In this document: piece after piece, positions 37,101 to 47,588 of the stretch
Layout: the number at the start of each line of letters is the position of its first letter
Numbering within the stretch: the first letter of the stretch is position 1
Origin: Akanthomyces muscarius
Lineage: Eukaryota > Ascomycota > Sordariomycetes > Hypocreales > Cordycipitaceae
Length of the DNA stretch: 64,000 nt
NCBI RefSeq assembly: GCF_028009165.1
Contig: NW_026611617.1
Coordinates: 1,250,001-1,314,000 of the forward strand
Reading direction: 5' to 3'
Program-made: the position numbers and the translations under genes
Notes under the pieces: model-generated
Told to the model about the DNA's origin: nothing
What the model saw: only the letters and a program-made list of their open reading frames with translations
Database searches by the model: none

Positions 37101-40100
37101 GTCTTCCATGGTTTGGTCGTGCACAGCGCGAAGCAAGCTGTTGCTTGACTCCTGGCAGTCTATAGCGACGCGGCTAACAAGCATATTGGTGTATGCTCCA
37201 ACGACTTCATCTATTCCAGGAATTGGAACATCTCTACCTGAAGCCAGGTAGCCAAATACAACAGAGTCGGTCTTTGTGTAGGAAGCAAGACTCAGCGCCC
37301 AGGCCGTCTGTAAAAAGCTGGCGACCGTAATACCGAGCGTTCCACAGTGCGCCTCAATAGCACGCAACAATTCTCCATTGATTTCACAAGTCGAGACGAG
37401 AGCATGCGAGTCTTCGGCATTATATGAAATGGGTGGAAAATGGCATGGCTCAGTTCCGTGAAGCTTGTCTCGCCAATACACATCCTTCGCACTCTTGGGG
37501 ACAGATGAAAAATGTTGCGAGAATGCTTCGGTAGTCGCAGCTAGGTTAGTAGTTGAAAGATTGTTAGCGTACGCATCGGCCCAGTCCTTCTGCAGGATTG
37601 AGGTCGAGGCACCGTCAGTGATTGCGTGGCTCATCTCCATTTGGCATATGACATCGCTTGATGAAATGCGGCAGAGCACCACGCGGTGGGGAGGGCAGTT
37701 TTCAGGGTATTCAAAGGGTTCCAAGCGGTCCAGCCAATCTGACGCACTTGCTTCATCAATGACAGTATCCTCCACCAGAATCACATTTGCGATATGCTTT
37801 TCGAGCACGACCTGGTAGAATGCCGAAGCACTGTCAAGAGCGGGAACAAATGCCGCGCGGAGGCCGGGTTGGCGATCCACAACCTTTTGCCAAGCATCTG
37901 CGAGATACTCTAGACTGATGATGTCTGTCGACTCGGATGTGATTCGGAAGCGCTGCATCGTTTTATAGGATCCCGCATAGTTGATTTGACTGATCAGAAT
38001 CCCGTCAACTGTCGGGGTGCATGAGAGAACGTTTTGAACTTTGAAGCCATTTGCTAGTTCCACGGCGGGAATCACTGTTTCCTGAAGTGTCACAAGACTC
38101 TGATAATCAAGGTCCAAGAAGGGGTAGTCACATAGGGTCTGAGGCGGTCCAGAGTATGTCTGAAGCTCCTTGCAAATTGAGCGAAGAGCCGTGGGAATAT
38201 GATCAATCCAGCTTTTAATCATTTCTTGATGGGCGATGTAGCGATTGGCAGACACAGATAACACTGCCATGTCGTCTTCCAGAGACACCTCAATACCGAA
38301 TAGCGACGAAGCAGGAAGTAGAGGGCCTTGCTCTTGAACGTTGCTGAGTGTGACATTGGAGAAAAGTGCGTCGTCTTTTTCCAGCTGCTGGAACTGGCCA
38401 TGATAGTTAAATGTCATCTCCATCATACTGCCATGTCTTTCGAAAGCCTGCCTTCCCTGCTCATTCAGGTACCTGGAGGCAAAGTATGCCCAACCGTTTG
38501 CCGGAAGACGACGGCGCGCGTCTTTTATGTACCTGAGTAGCCCCAAATTGGTAACTGCCGCACTCCGCGGAAGATTGATGGGGCTGATGGAGGTAAACCA
38601 GCCCACAGTTCGAGAAATATCCACGTCCATGGACCACGGTTCGCGCCCGTGGCCTTCACTAAATATGGTCAAATTGGTGCGATCTGAGAAGACGGCAAAG
38701 AATGCATTCCATACCCCAGCCATCAGAATCTCTACTGGCTCGGTGTTCAATGCGTCGTTGGCCGCGGACAGTATATAGGCTGTAATGTCCTTGTCCACAG
38801 AGACTGTTCGCACGCTGTGTTCTTCAACAGTGTTGACTCTCTCGAGGGGCAACTGCCAGAAATCAATGCTGTTGTGTATGTTTGTCGTTGAGAGAACGGA
38901 GTCTGGACTAAGCGTCGAAGCATGGGCTGTTTGCAGATCATTCCAGGTCTGAAATGGCAAGCTGGATAGAAGCCTGCCGCGAGATAGAATAGTCTCGAGA
39001 TCTTCTAGCATAATACGCCAGGATACCAAATCGATGACAAGGTGATGTGCGACGAGTATAAGGTATGTGTCTGTCGAATCGTCACCCAGTGTACAGAAAT
39101 CGGCCGAAAAAACCGGACCGTTCTCTAGGTCGAGCTCCCCATGACGCCTCATTGTCAGACTGCCTAACTCAGACAAGCTTGACACATGAGAATGAGAATA
39201 CATAAAGTTTTTTCCGTTGCCGTGCGGTAGGACGAATTGCATCCATCTCCCTTCCACGTGCTGGAAACGTGATCGGAGCATCGAGTGGTGTTGAACAAGA
39301 CTGTCCAGAGCGCTAGCCATGGTTTCGCTTGATAACTGCTGACCAAGCTTGACGTAAAAGCCCTGGTTGCACCAAGCATTCTTTGCCGAATCGCGCTTGT
39401 GTGCCACTTGATCGAAGAACCAGCGCTGGATCGGAGAAAGGCTGAAATTCTTGTTTTCTTCTTCCGTAAATGAAGTCGGTTTCACGGAAGCTGTCTGCAT
39501 TCCAGTGGCGGCAAAGATCGCGAGCGACTTGCTCCTCAGCAATTGTGCAACAGAAAATGTGACATTTGCGGCGCGACAGTGCGCACTAAGACGCATGGCG
39601 GAAATCGAGTCGCCAGAGTTCGCAATGAATGACTTGTCCAAGTTGATGGCATCTGCTGGAATGTTGAGAATGGTACTGCAAGCAGAACAAAGGACTTTTT
39701 CTAGCTCTGTGGCAGGCTCGCGCCATGCTGCGGCGGTCCTGGCGAAGCTGGCTAGCGATGACACTGTCATTTCGTCAGCCTGTTCAATCCATTGACGCAG
39801 GCGCTTAGCGTCAAGTTTCCCGGATGTTGACAGAGGCAATTCTTTGAGAGGAACCCAAAGAGATGGCACCATATAGGCAGGCAGCGCCTCGCGCAACAGG
39901 ACCTCGAGTGCATCGATGTGAGCACTGACTGCCTGCTTATGAGCATAGGATTGAAGCTCAATGCCGCTTTCACTTGAAGAGTCACTAACACCCGAAAGGC
40001 TAAAGAAACCAACTACTTTGTTGGCGCATAGTCCACTCTTTGGATATGCGCATGCAGCTTGGCGTGTGTTCGGGTGACGAGAGATGTGACTCTCAATGTC

Positions 40101-43100
40101 GCTAAGTTCCACTCGTTGGCCATTGATCTTGACTTGGGCATCTTTTCTTCCAACGAAGCTGAGACTGCCGTCTGCATTATAGCGGACCAAATCACCGGTC
40201 CTATATAGTCTTCCTGCGCGGCCAGCGTAGCCAGGGGCTCCTTTCGTGAGGAATAAAGCATCATCGACGAATGCTTCCTTCGTCTTCATTTCGTCATTGA
40301 GATATCCCAAGCCGACGAGGGGCCCTTCGAGTATCAATTCTCCAACAGCTCCGATCGGAACGAGCGTCTGCCCTGAAGCGGTATCAACCACCCAGGTATT
40401 CAGTCCAAGACCTTTGCCAATGCTTGCAGTAAAGGTGTCGTCTGGTGTAATATGCTGAAGGGTCGCAGTTGGTGTGCACTCACTTGGACCGTACGGGTTC
40501 TTGAGTGCCACCAGGCCCGACCAGTAACGCGCGTTGTCAGCAGAGAGCTTCTCGCCGCCCAACACCAGCGTCGTCAGGCTCTTGAGTGCTCCTTCTGAAA
40601 GGACCGCAGCAGTGGACGGCGTGAGATCTGCATGTGTCACTCCGAGTCTTTGGATGGAGCCGGCCAGATCGTCCCGTCGGTCTTCATCAGAAGGCACGCA
40701 TAGACACGCGCCGATTGTAAAGGTATGGAAGAAGTTAGATACGCTAACATCAAAAGCGTATGACGCAAAGTCATATACTCGAGAAGTAGGCCGAAATCCG
40801 TGGGCTGCCTGCTGGTGTAAGATGGCACTACTAAAATTCGAATGGGATATCATGACTCCTTTTGGGGTGCCCGTAGAACCAGATGTAAAGATCAAGTACA
40901 GAGGGCTTGAAGGGTCCACGGTCGGAAGCTGGCCTTTGTAATGCTTTAAGGCGCGGGAGGATTGTGAGTCTAGGACAACATTCTCAGCCGAGCTAAGGTT
41001 TTGTGCAAAAGACGAGTTGCGCGCAGAGGAAATAATCGCGGTGGCGTTGATTTGAGCCACAATGGTACGGAGACGCTCCTCGGGCTGAGATGGATCTAGG
41101 GCAACAAATGCGGCGCCAGCCTTCATCGCCGCTAACATGGCGACGGGAGTCCACTTCGACTTTTCAAATAGAAGAGGTACAATTGTGCCAGCGACGTGAA
41201 GCTCCGTCAGTCGGAATGCCAACTTGGTCGCCAGGCCATCGAGCTCAGCGTAGACAAAGTCACCATCCCAGGCGCTGACAGCGGGCGAATGTGGTTGCCG
41301 TTTGACAGTCTCTTGGATTAGGTCATGAACGCACAGGTTTGCAGTTTCAGGAACAGTCTGGTTCCAGCCCCAAATCCTCTGCAGGTCGTCTTGGCTGGTC
41401 ACATTGACGTCCTCCAGCTTACGAGTAGCGTTGTTTTCGTCGCACAGTTGTCGTACAATGTGCTCATACTGCGCAGAAAATCGCTGAACTTCATGATTGG
41501 TGATGACCTGCGAGTCGAACATGACGCGGACAGAGACTGCGCTATCTCTTAGTAGGCATTCCATTGTAAGGGCATAAGTTCCGAGTGCTGCAGCGCCAGA
41601 CACATCGCCATCGTGCAAGTTGGAGGCGGCATCGGCAAAAATGGCCTTGCCGCTCTCGTTTGCTCCTTCTGCGGGCTGCACTACGAGGAGAGTCTGAAAA
41701 CTGCAAAGGCGCGCGGCATCGGAGCTGAGACGCCGGATGTTGTGAAGGCCGTCTTGTTCGAACGCAATCATCTGCAGCGACTGTGTCTGAACAGCAGCCA
41801 GGAGACCTTGGATGTCCTGGTTTTGCTTTACAGAGACGCGGATAGGAACCGTTGCGATGGTAGGCGCCACGAGACTCTCGATATGAGGCACAGGGGCTTG
41901 TCGACCGGACGTGACGGCGCCGAATGTGGCATCTGGAGAATCTGTGTAGAAACTCAAAAGTAGGCCCAAAGCTGCGCGCAGTGCAGATGGTGCGGTACCT
42001 CCTGCGATGGGCCATACCAAGTTGTCAATGGTTAACTCGTACAAACTGTTAGCTCTGGGTTCGTAACCTGGCTCAGGGAGTGGCGGAAAGGTCTGCCCCT
42101 CAACACCCGCAGACTGCTGCCTCCAGAAATCGGCAGCTTTATCTGCGTTGCCATTCTTCATATATTGCATGAACGGGTGGAAGCTGGAGATTTGTGTGTC
42201 TTGGCCGTTGTCGGACAGATATGCTTGTTGCAGGCGCTCAATCATAAGGTTGACCGACCAGCCATCGTAGATTGCGTGATGCATTTGCCAGACAAAGTAT
42301 ACTCCCGCCTTGTCTCCTTCGCCCGTGGCGAGGTCAAACCTCCCCAGGCTTGCTGCTAAGCCAAACTGCCCATGCTCCTGGGTCAATCTCTCAAGGGTAG
42401 GAATATTCTCACACGAGAGGTTCGAGCCTTCATCGTGATGGCGCAATACAACTTGCACAAGACCCTCGCTGTCAAGATTGACGATTCGTGTACGAAGAAT
42501 GGGAGTGGTGGAGAGTACGGTGGCCCAGGCCCTACATAATCGAGGCAGATCGACGGTTGGTTGCAGCTTTAGGTCGTAGCGAACAACGTAGTCACCTTCT
42601 CGCTTTGTAGACAGCGACATGAGGCCCTCCTGCAGCGGGGTGCAGGGAAGAATTTCTTCGATATCGGAGGCAGCGACGCGACACAAGGTAGCGGCCTCAC
42701 TGAAAGCATATTTCGGGTTCGTATCAGGTCGGAATAGTGATGAAAGGCTGTAGACGGCTTCGTCACCTGAAGTAGAAGCATTGGTCAAAACTTTTGCCAT
42801 TTGCTCTAGGTTTGGATGGAAGAAAATGTCGGAGACTGTCACGTGGAGGCCACAGTCCCGCGCCGCAGCAACCAGCTTCATGGCAGCAATTGAGTCTCCG
42901 CCGAGTCGTACAAAAGAATCATCGATGCTAAGCTCTATCTCACTGATCCCGAGGACGGAAGACCATAGCTCGAGTAGCTTGGCTTGGTTCGGTGTGGTGG
43001 GTAGACGCCTGGCCCCCAAGGAGCTCGCCGCCCCGGTCGCAGCAGCCAGATCCACTGATTTAACAAGGGAATGGAGCTTTCTTCTATCAGTCTTTCCAGT

Positions 43101-44723
43101 CGCAGAGAGAGGAAACTCGGCTAGAGGTATGTAGAGTGCCGGGATCATGTACGCCGGCACGGACGCACGCAGGCGATCCTCGAGCCCTTCTGTAATTCCG
43201 GCCAGACGTTGGGTAAGATCTGCCGAGTGGTTCTCGTCGGTGCTTTTCCGGTGCATGGCGAAAAAGGCAACAAGGAGTTTCGTCTCGCTGTTGCTGGGCT
43301 GAACCATTTCCGCGACAATGTCTTCGACGGAATCGGCCGGAATGGCTTGGCGAATGTGATGCTCAACATCACCAAGCTCGACTCGCTGGCCGTTGATCTT
43401 GACTTGCGTATCTTTTCTCCCGATGAATATTATGTCTCCCGTTTCTTGGTCATATCGCACCAAGTCGCCTGTTTTGTAGAGGCGCCCGTGACGACCGGAA
43501 GAAGCGGTACCCGGTACGCCATTGACCAAGAATGCTGGGTCAATCACAAACGCATCGGTATTCTTTGTGGCGTCCAGGTATCCCTCTCCAACGAGCGGCC
43601 CTTCAAGAAGCAGCTCGCCAACCTCGCCAACGGGGACCAAATTGTCTTCATCTTCGGCGCTGACAATCCAAGTGTTAAGGCCCAAGCCTCGACCGATGGC
43701 TCCACTGTACTCTGCGCTCGGGTCGACAGTGATGATTGTTGCAGTTGGCGTGCATTCGCTGGGTCCGTACGGGTTCTTCAGTTGTTTGACGAGTTTAGAC
43801 CAACGCTGCCCGTGTTCTGTGCTCAGCTTCTCTCCACCGAGCACTAAAACATCAATTTGCTCCAGCACTTGGTCCGGCAATATCCGGGCAACTGAAGGTG
43901 TAATGTCGACATGTGTAGCTCCGCGACGAATAATTGACCCAGCGAGGTCGTTGCTGCGCTCGGCATCCGAGGGGATAAGGAGGCAGGCTCCTATAGTGAG
44001 AGTGTGTATCAAGTTCGACCAACTAACGTCGAATGCATATGAGGAAAAGTCGTAGACGCGGGAGCTTGACGTAAACCCGTGTGCGTCTCGTTGGTGGAGG
44101 ATGGCGCTAGCGTAGTTGGAATGGGTAATTATAGCGCCTTTAGGCGTACCAGTGCTACCAGAGGTAAAGATGACATATAGTCGGTCGGCAGGAGACACTT
44201 TTGGCAGCTGCGTCGCACGGTATGGCGAGCAGAGGGCAACGAGGGCGTCGTCGCTGAGTATTACATGTGCCTCGCAGGAAACAATTTTGGCCGCCAGCGG
44301 CGCCTGCAATTGCGAGCAAATGATAACGGAAGCGGATGTTTGGCGTGCGATAGATTGCAAGCGCTCTTGTGGTTGGCTGGGATCCAGTAAAACCGATGCA
44401 GCGCCGCATTTCATGACCGCAAAAGCGGCTACCGCGGTCTGCTTGGACTTTTCGAAACAAATCGGAACAATTTGGCCCTTGCCAATGCCATTTGCAACCA
44501 GATATTGCGCCAACTCTGTAGACTTTTGGTCAAGTTCGTTATAGGTCCAATTGCCGTCATGTGCGCAGATGGCAAGTTCATCAGGTTTGGCGTGAGCCGT
44601 CTTGGAGAAGATCTCGTGAACGGTAGAAGCATTGGAACTGGGAACACTGGCGTTCCAGCCCCAAATCTTGGCTAGATCCGCCATGGCAGCAGGCATATGG
44701 GACGAGTCTGCGGTCCGCGTCAT
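25176..44723 (-). CDS. Pentamodular non-ribosomal peptide synthetase, predicted cyclic pentapeptide synthetase
   Basis: One gene of three exons: 44723-36933, 36880-29006 and 28949-25176. The 52- and 56-bp introns are phase 0 with GT...AG borders. The product is 6,479 aa. An in-frame TAA four codons before the ATG fixes the start. Approximate residues: A1 20-555, T1 (Ser611), C1 670-1110 (HHAIYDG), A2 1115-1655, T2 (Ser1706), E1 1755-2190 (HHLVIDLVSW), C2 2210-2650 (SHAITDG), A3 2655-3190, T3 (Ser3242), C3 3300-3740 (HHAVYDG), A4 3745-4285, T4 (Ser4337), E2 4385-4820 (HHLVIDLVSW), C4 4840-5270 (SHAITDG), A5 5280-5815, T5 (Ser5868), CT 5925-6370 (SHAQHDG), and a carrier-like tail 6405-6479 with GGDL. 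All A domains keep SGSTG-PKG, the pocket Asp and the GK-D lysine. No starter C, N-methyltransferase or thioesterase is present. Inferred product: L-D-L-D-L pentapeptide, released and probably cyclised by CT. I do not recognise a known compound. Confidence 0.95.
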
Positions 44724-47588
44724 GTTGCTTTATCGTAGTGTTAGTGAGATAGGCGTGCGTCGTGAGCGTCGTGAATCGTCGCTTCAAGTCAGCTATCTCG
44801 AGTTTGATAACACAATAATTTGGGAGAGTGTTATCAAGAACTAGAGTGTTGGGTAGATAAGCTACAGTGGCCCTGATCCTTGGCTAAGTATGGCGGGTAA
44901 GGCGTACTTGAGAATGGGCGATCTCTGCTAAAGTCTTCGGGCACAGCGGCGATTAGCGCTCTTGGTTGTGTATCGCCCGCATTGGCAAGAGTAATCAAAT
45001 TTGCCGTAAATAGGATCTTCTGTCATGCATTGCGAGATCTATGTGATATTCCACATACTGACCAGGACAGTTCCACTCAGGCTGACACAACGTCGAAACA
45101 AGCCTAGGCGCTCGTAGACGAATGCGGTAACGTGTACAGACACCATGCTTAGAATCGGCCTTGAAGCCACAGTGTCAATAGAGGCAGCAGCATAACTTCG
45201 AAAAGAGTGGGATGGGGCGTTACTGACCAAGTGCTGGCCGGAGTAATACGAACAAGACGGGGAGGTGGACCGGCGTTGTAGTCGCCGTCCAAAAGTAGAG
45301 CAGATGACCCGGAGGTTCCGTAACCACCACACGACAGCAGAAAGCGTACAGACGAGGGAGAAGAAAAACACTATTTGGAACCGCGGCTGATTAGTGAAGC
45401 AGCAGGGCTCTGTTAGCCTGCAGGTTACGAGCTACGGGCAAGTGCCGATAAGTCGTGGTCCGCCTGACCTTGACTTGAAACGTGCAAATACTCCAGGTAA
45501 CCGAAGGACTCTGGGTCAGAGTTGGCAAGCAAACGGAATAATTTTAGACGAGGATTCCTAATCAACACGAATATTACAACCGCGGTGGGACATTATGATG
45601 ACATGATGCTTCTTGCTCAGCTCGTGCAGGGGCCGGGAAAAACACCGGCTTAGCAAATACGCAATGGAAATTGTATTTCAGATTGGTTAGCACGTAGAGT
45701 CCGATTCTTCTACGTTACTTGCACTCGAAGGGCCGAAGCAAGTGTAAGGCCGAAGTAAGCGTTGTGGTCTGATTTCGTGGCCACTGGATGAGAATTGCCG
45801 ACGTAAGCCACACAACGCATGTCAGACGCTTAGCATCGACGTCTTTCACCACGAGTAGCGTTCGGGCTGTTACCAGAAAGATCCGAGCTGCTCATGGAGT
45901 ACAGTCGACCAAACTTGAACATTTCCATAAAAAAAGAAAAGGCCTGCGAGTGCCGATCAAGGTCCAACGGCACCGGGGCCTGTCAGCCTCACACAAGCAT
46001 TGCGGGTTAGCTTCATTTCTTTGCCTGCGGGACGATGATATGGGTTATGAGACAACAGGACTTGGTATTACGCAAGCACGATTTTTCCTTCCATTTGTTC
46101 TATTCTCAGCTTCCAGAAGGCCTTTGTGGGGAAAGCCTGTCATTGGCGGAACTGAGAGGCCGGAAGATTTTTGAGGCCGGAAGATTTTAGATTGGCTGCA
46201 ACCTCCAAGTTGATTTTGACGCAAGAAAATTGTGGAGTTTGGTGCGGGCACTTCGTAAAGATTTTGTTGTCGCCAGTGGCTGAGGCGTGAGCAACAGGCA
46301 GGGTTCGGAGTAGACGCCCCGGCTCGCGACGATGGAAGAAAGCAAGCAGTATAATCATCACGTCTAGCGTACTTGATGATTCTTGCACAGATTCTACCGG
46401 TTTATGAACTGCACTCGAGCGTATCCAAGAAAAGACATGCCCACCATTTGTCAACTGCTGGTCTAGCGCGAGATTTTACTTGCCCGAGGCGATTGCCGGC
46501 CGCGCCTTACAGGGCTAGCGAGCATTACAACTCAAGCCTTACCGAGCCGGCATGCCGGCCTATTTTTCTTCTTCGGCTTACCAATGCACAATCTACCGTG
46601 AGTGGGTCGGAGGTAATTCCGAGTGAAATGCCCCAAAGGGTGACAAAAAACATCGCCTGCGCACGCAAGGAATCTCACTCTAGCTACCAGCCATTGTCAC
46701 ACCAGACTTGGGAAATTTTATCTGAGAGTCGCTCGCTATGTGCAAAACTGAGCAAAGAATTTCATGAGATTCATTTTGTATTTTAAAATAACTTCTTCCT
46801 GTAGAGAAATTGTGTCTTTCCATGACATCTCTGGAGGTGGACCGGCCGTCCTTTTTGGTCACCCACATGACTGCCACCAAATCGCCGCCGTACATTAGCG
46901 CTCGGAAGTAACGAGGCACTAATCTGTATAATTTACTACTAGTTAGTTAGTCCATATTGGGCTCCATACTAAGCCGCTCCACGGACGTTGCCAAGCCACC
47001 TGGGCGTCTGCATCGGTACACACTTGGCACGTCAGCGTGGCGGCTGAGTAGCTCCGCACGGTGAGGAAAATCAACAGACGAAAATATGGTGACGGGGAAA
47101 AAAATTACTCGGTGAGGAAAATGACGCACAAGAGCTGCATGCTTATTTGTTGCCACTCACTTGACCCCTATTTGTAGGGACCCGGTCTAAATGCACCATG
47201 TACAAAGGTCGCGGCCTGCCTGCTGTGTGGTGTCATAGTAAGCACGCAGTGGTACATCACTACCCAATCGAATAATAAGACTGAAACTAAGTAACATTTA
47301 AATACACAAAAGAGGGATCCAGACCGAGAGCAGTCCCCACGACCTGTCAGCGTTACGAAAGGCAGAAGCGGCATTAGTTTTTCCAACCCCGCTTGCCATT
47401 GCAGTCATCTGCGGCTCGACGTTTGAGCCGCTACTTAACAATCGCTCGCTGAGGGCTTGCTACGGTTTCTGCATAGCTAGACTGCCGTGGCGCGCTTCTT
47501 ACTTTGCCAATCGTAAAAGTGTTGTGTAGTACGAGTATCGTTTGCTCAGTCAAAATTGCAGCACTGTCGGAAAAAAAAAGTCCCAATC
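44724..47588. promoter_or_regulatory. Shared divergent upstream region of NRPS and ABC transporter
   Basis: These 2.87 kb separate the NRPS start (minus) from the ABC start (plus), so they should hold both promoters. Open frames such as 45039-45371 (minus), 45788-46174 (plus) and 46373-46786 (plus) show no recognisable domain and overlap one another, so I do not call them genes. A 17-bp unit GAGGCCGGAAGATTTTT is tandemly repeated at 46156-46188. I cannot assign specific transcription factor sites. Confidence 0.5.

Noticed and set aside
25176..44723. Three adjacent NRPS genes (breaks near 36900 and 28950)
   Set aside because: Each break has good GT...AG splice sites, phase 0, and joins halves of a single C domain (DPTE|YDL and DPTE|YAI). 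The apparent starts of the second and third frames are a GTG codon and a Met inside intron sequence.
25176..44723. N-methyltransferase domain inside an A domain
   Set aside because: All five A domains run from the A8 region (GRKDxQVKI-G) to the GK-D motif at normal spacing, without a 400-residue insert.
45039..46786. Several open frames of 80-140 codons between NRPS and ABC transporter
   Set aside because: They overlap on both strands, show no recognisable motif, and I could not build exons that extend them into a known protein.
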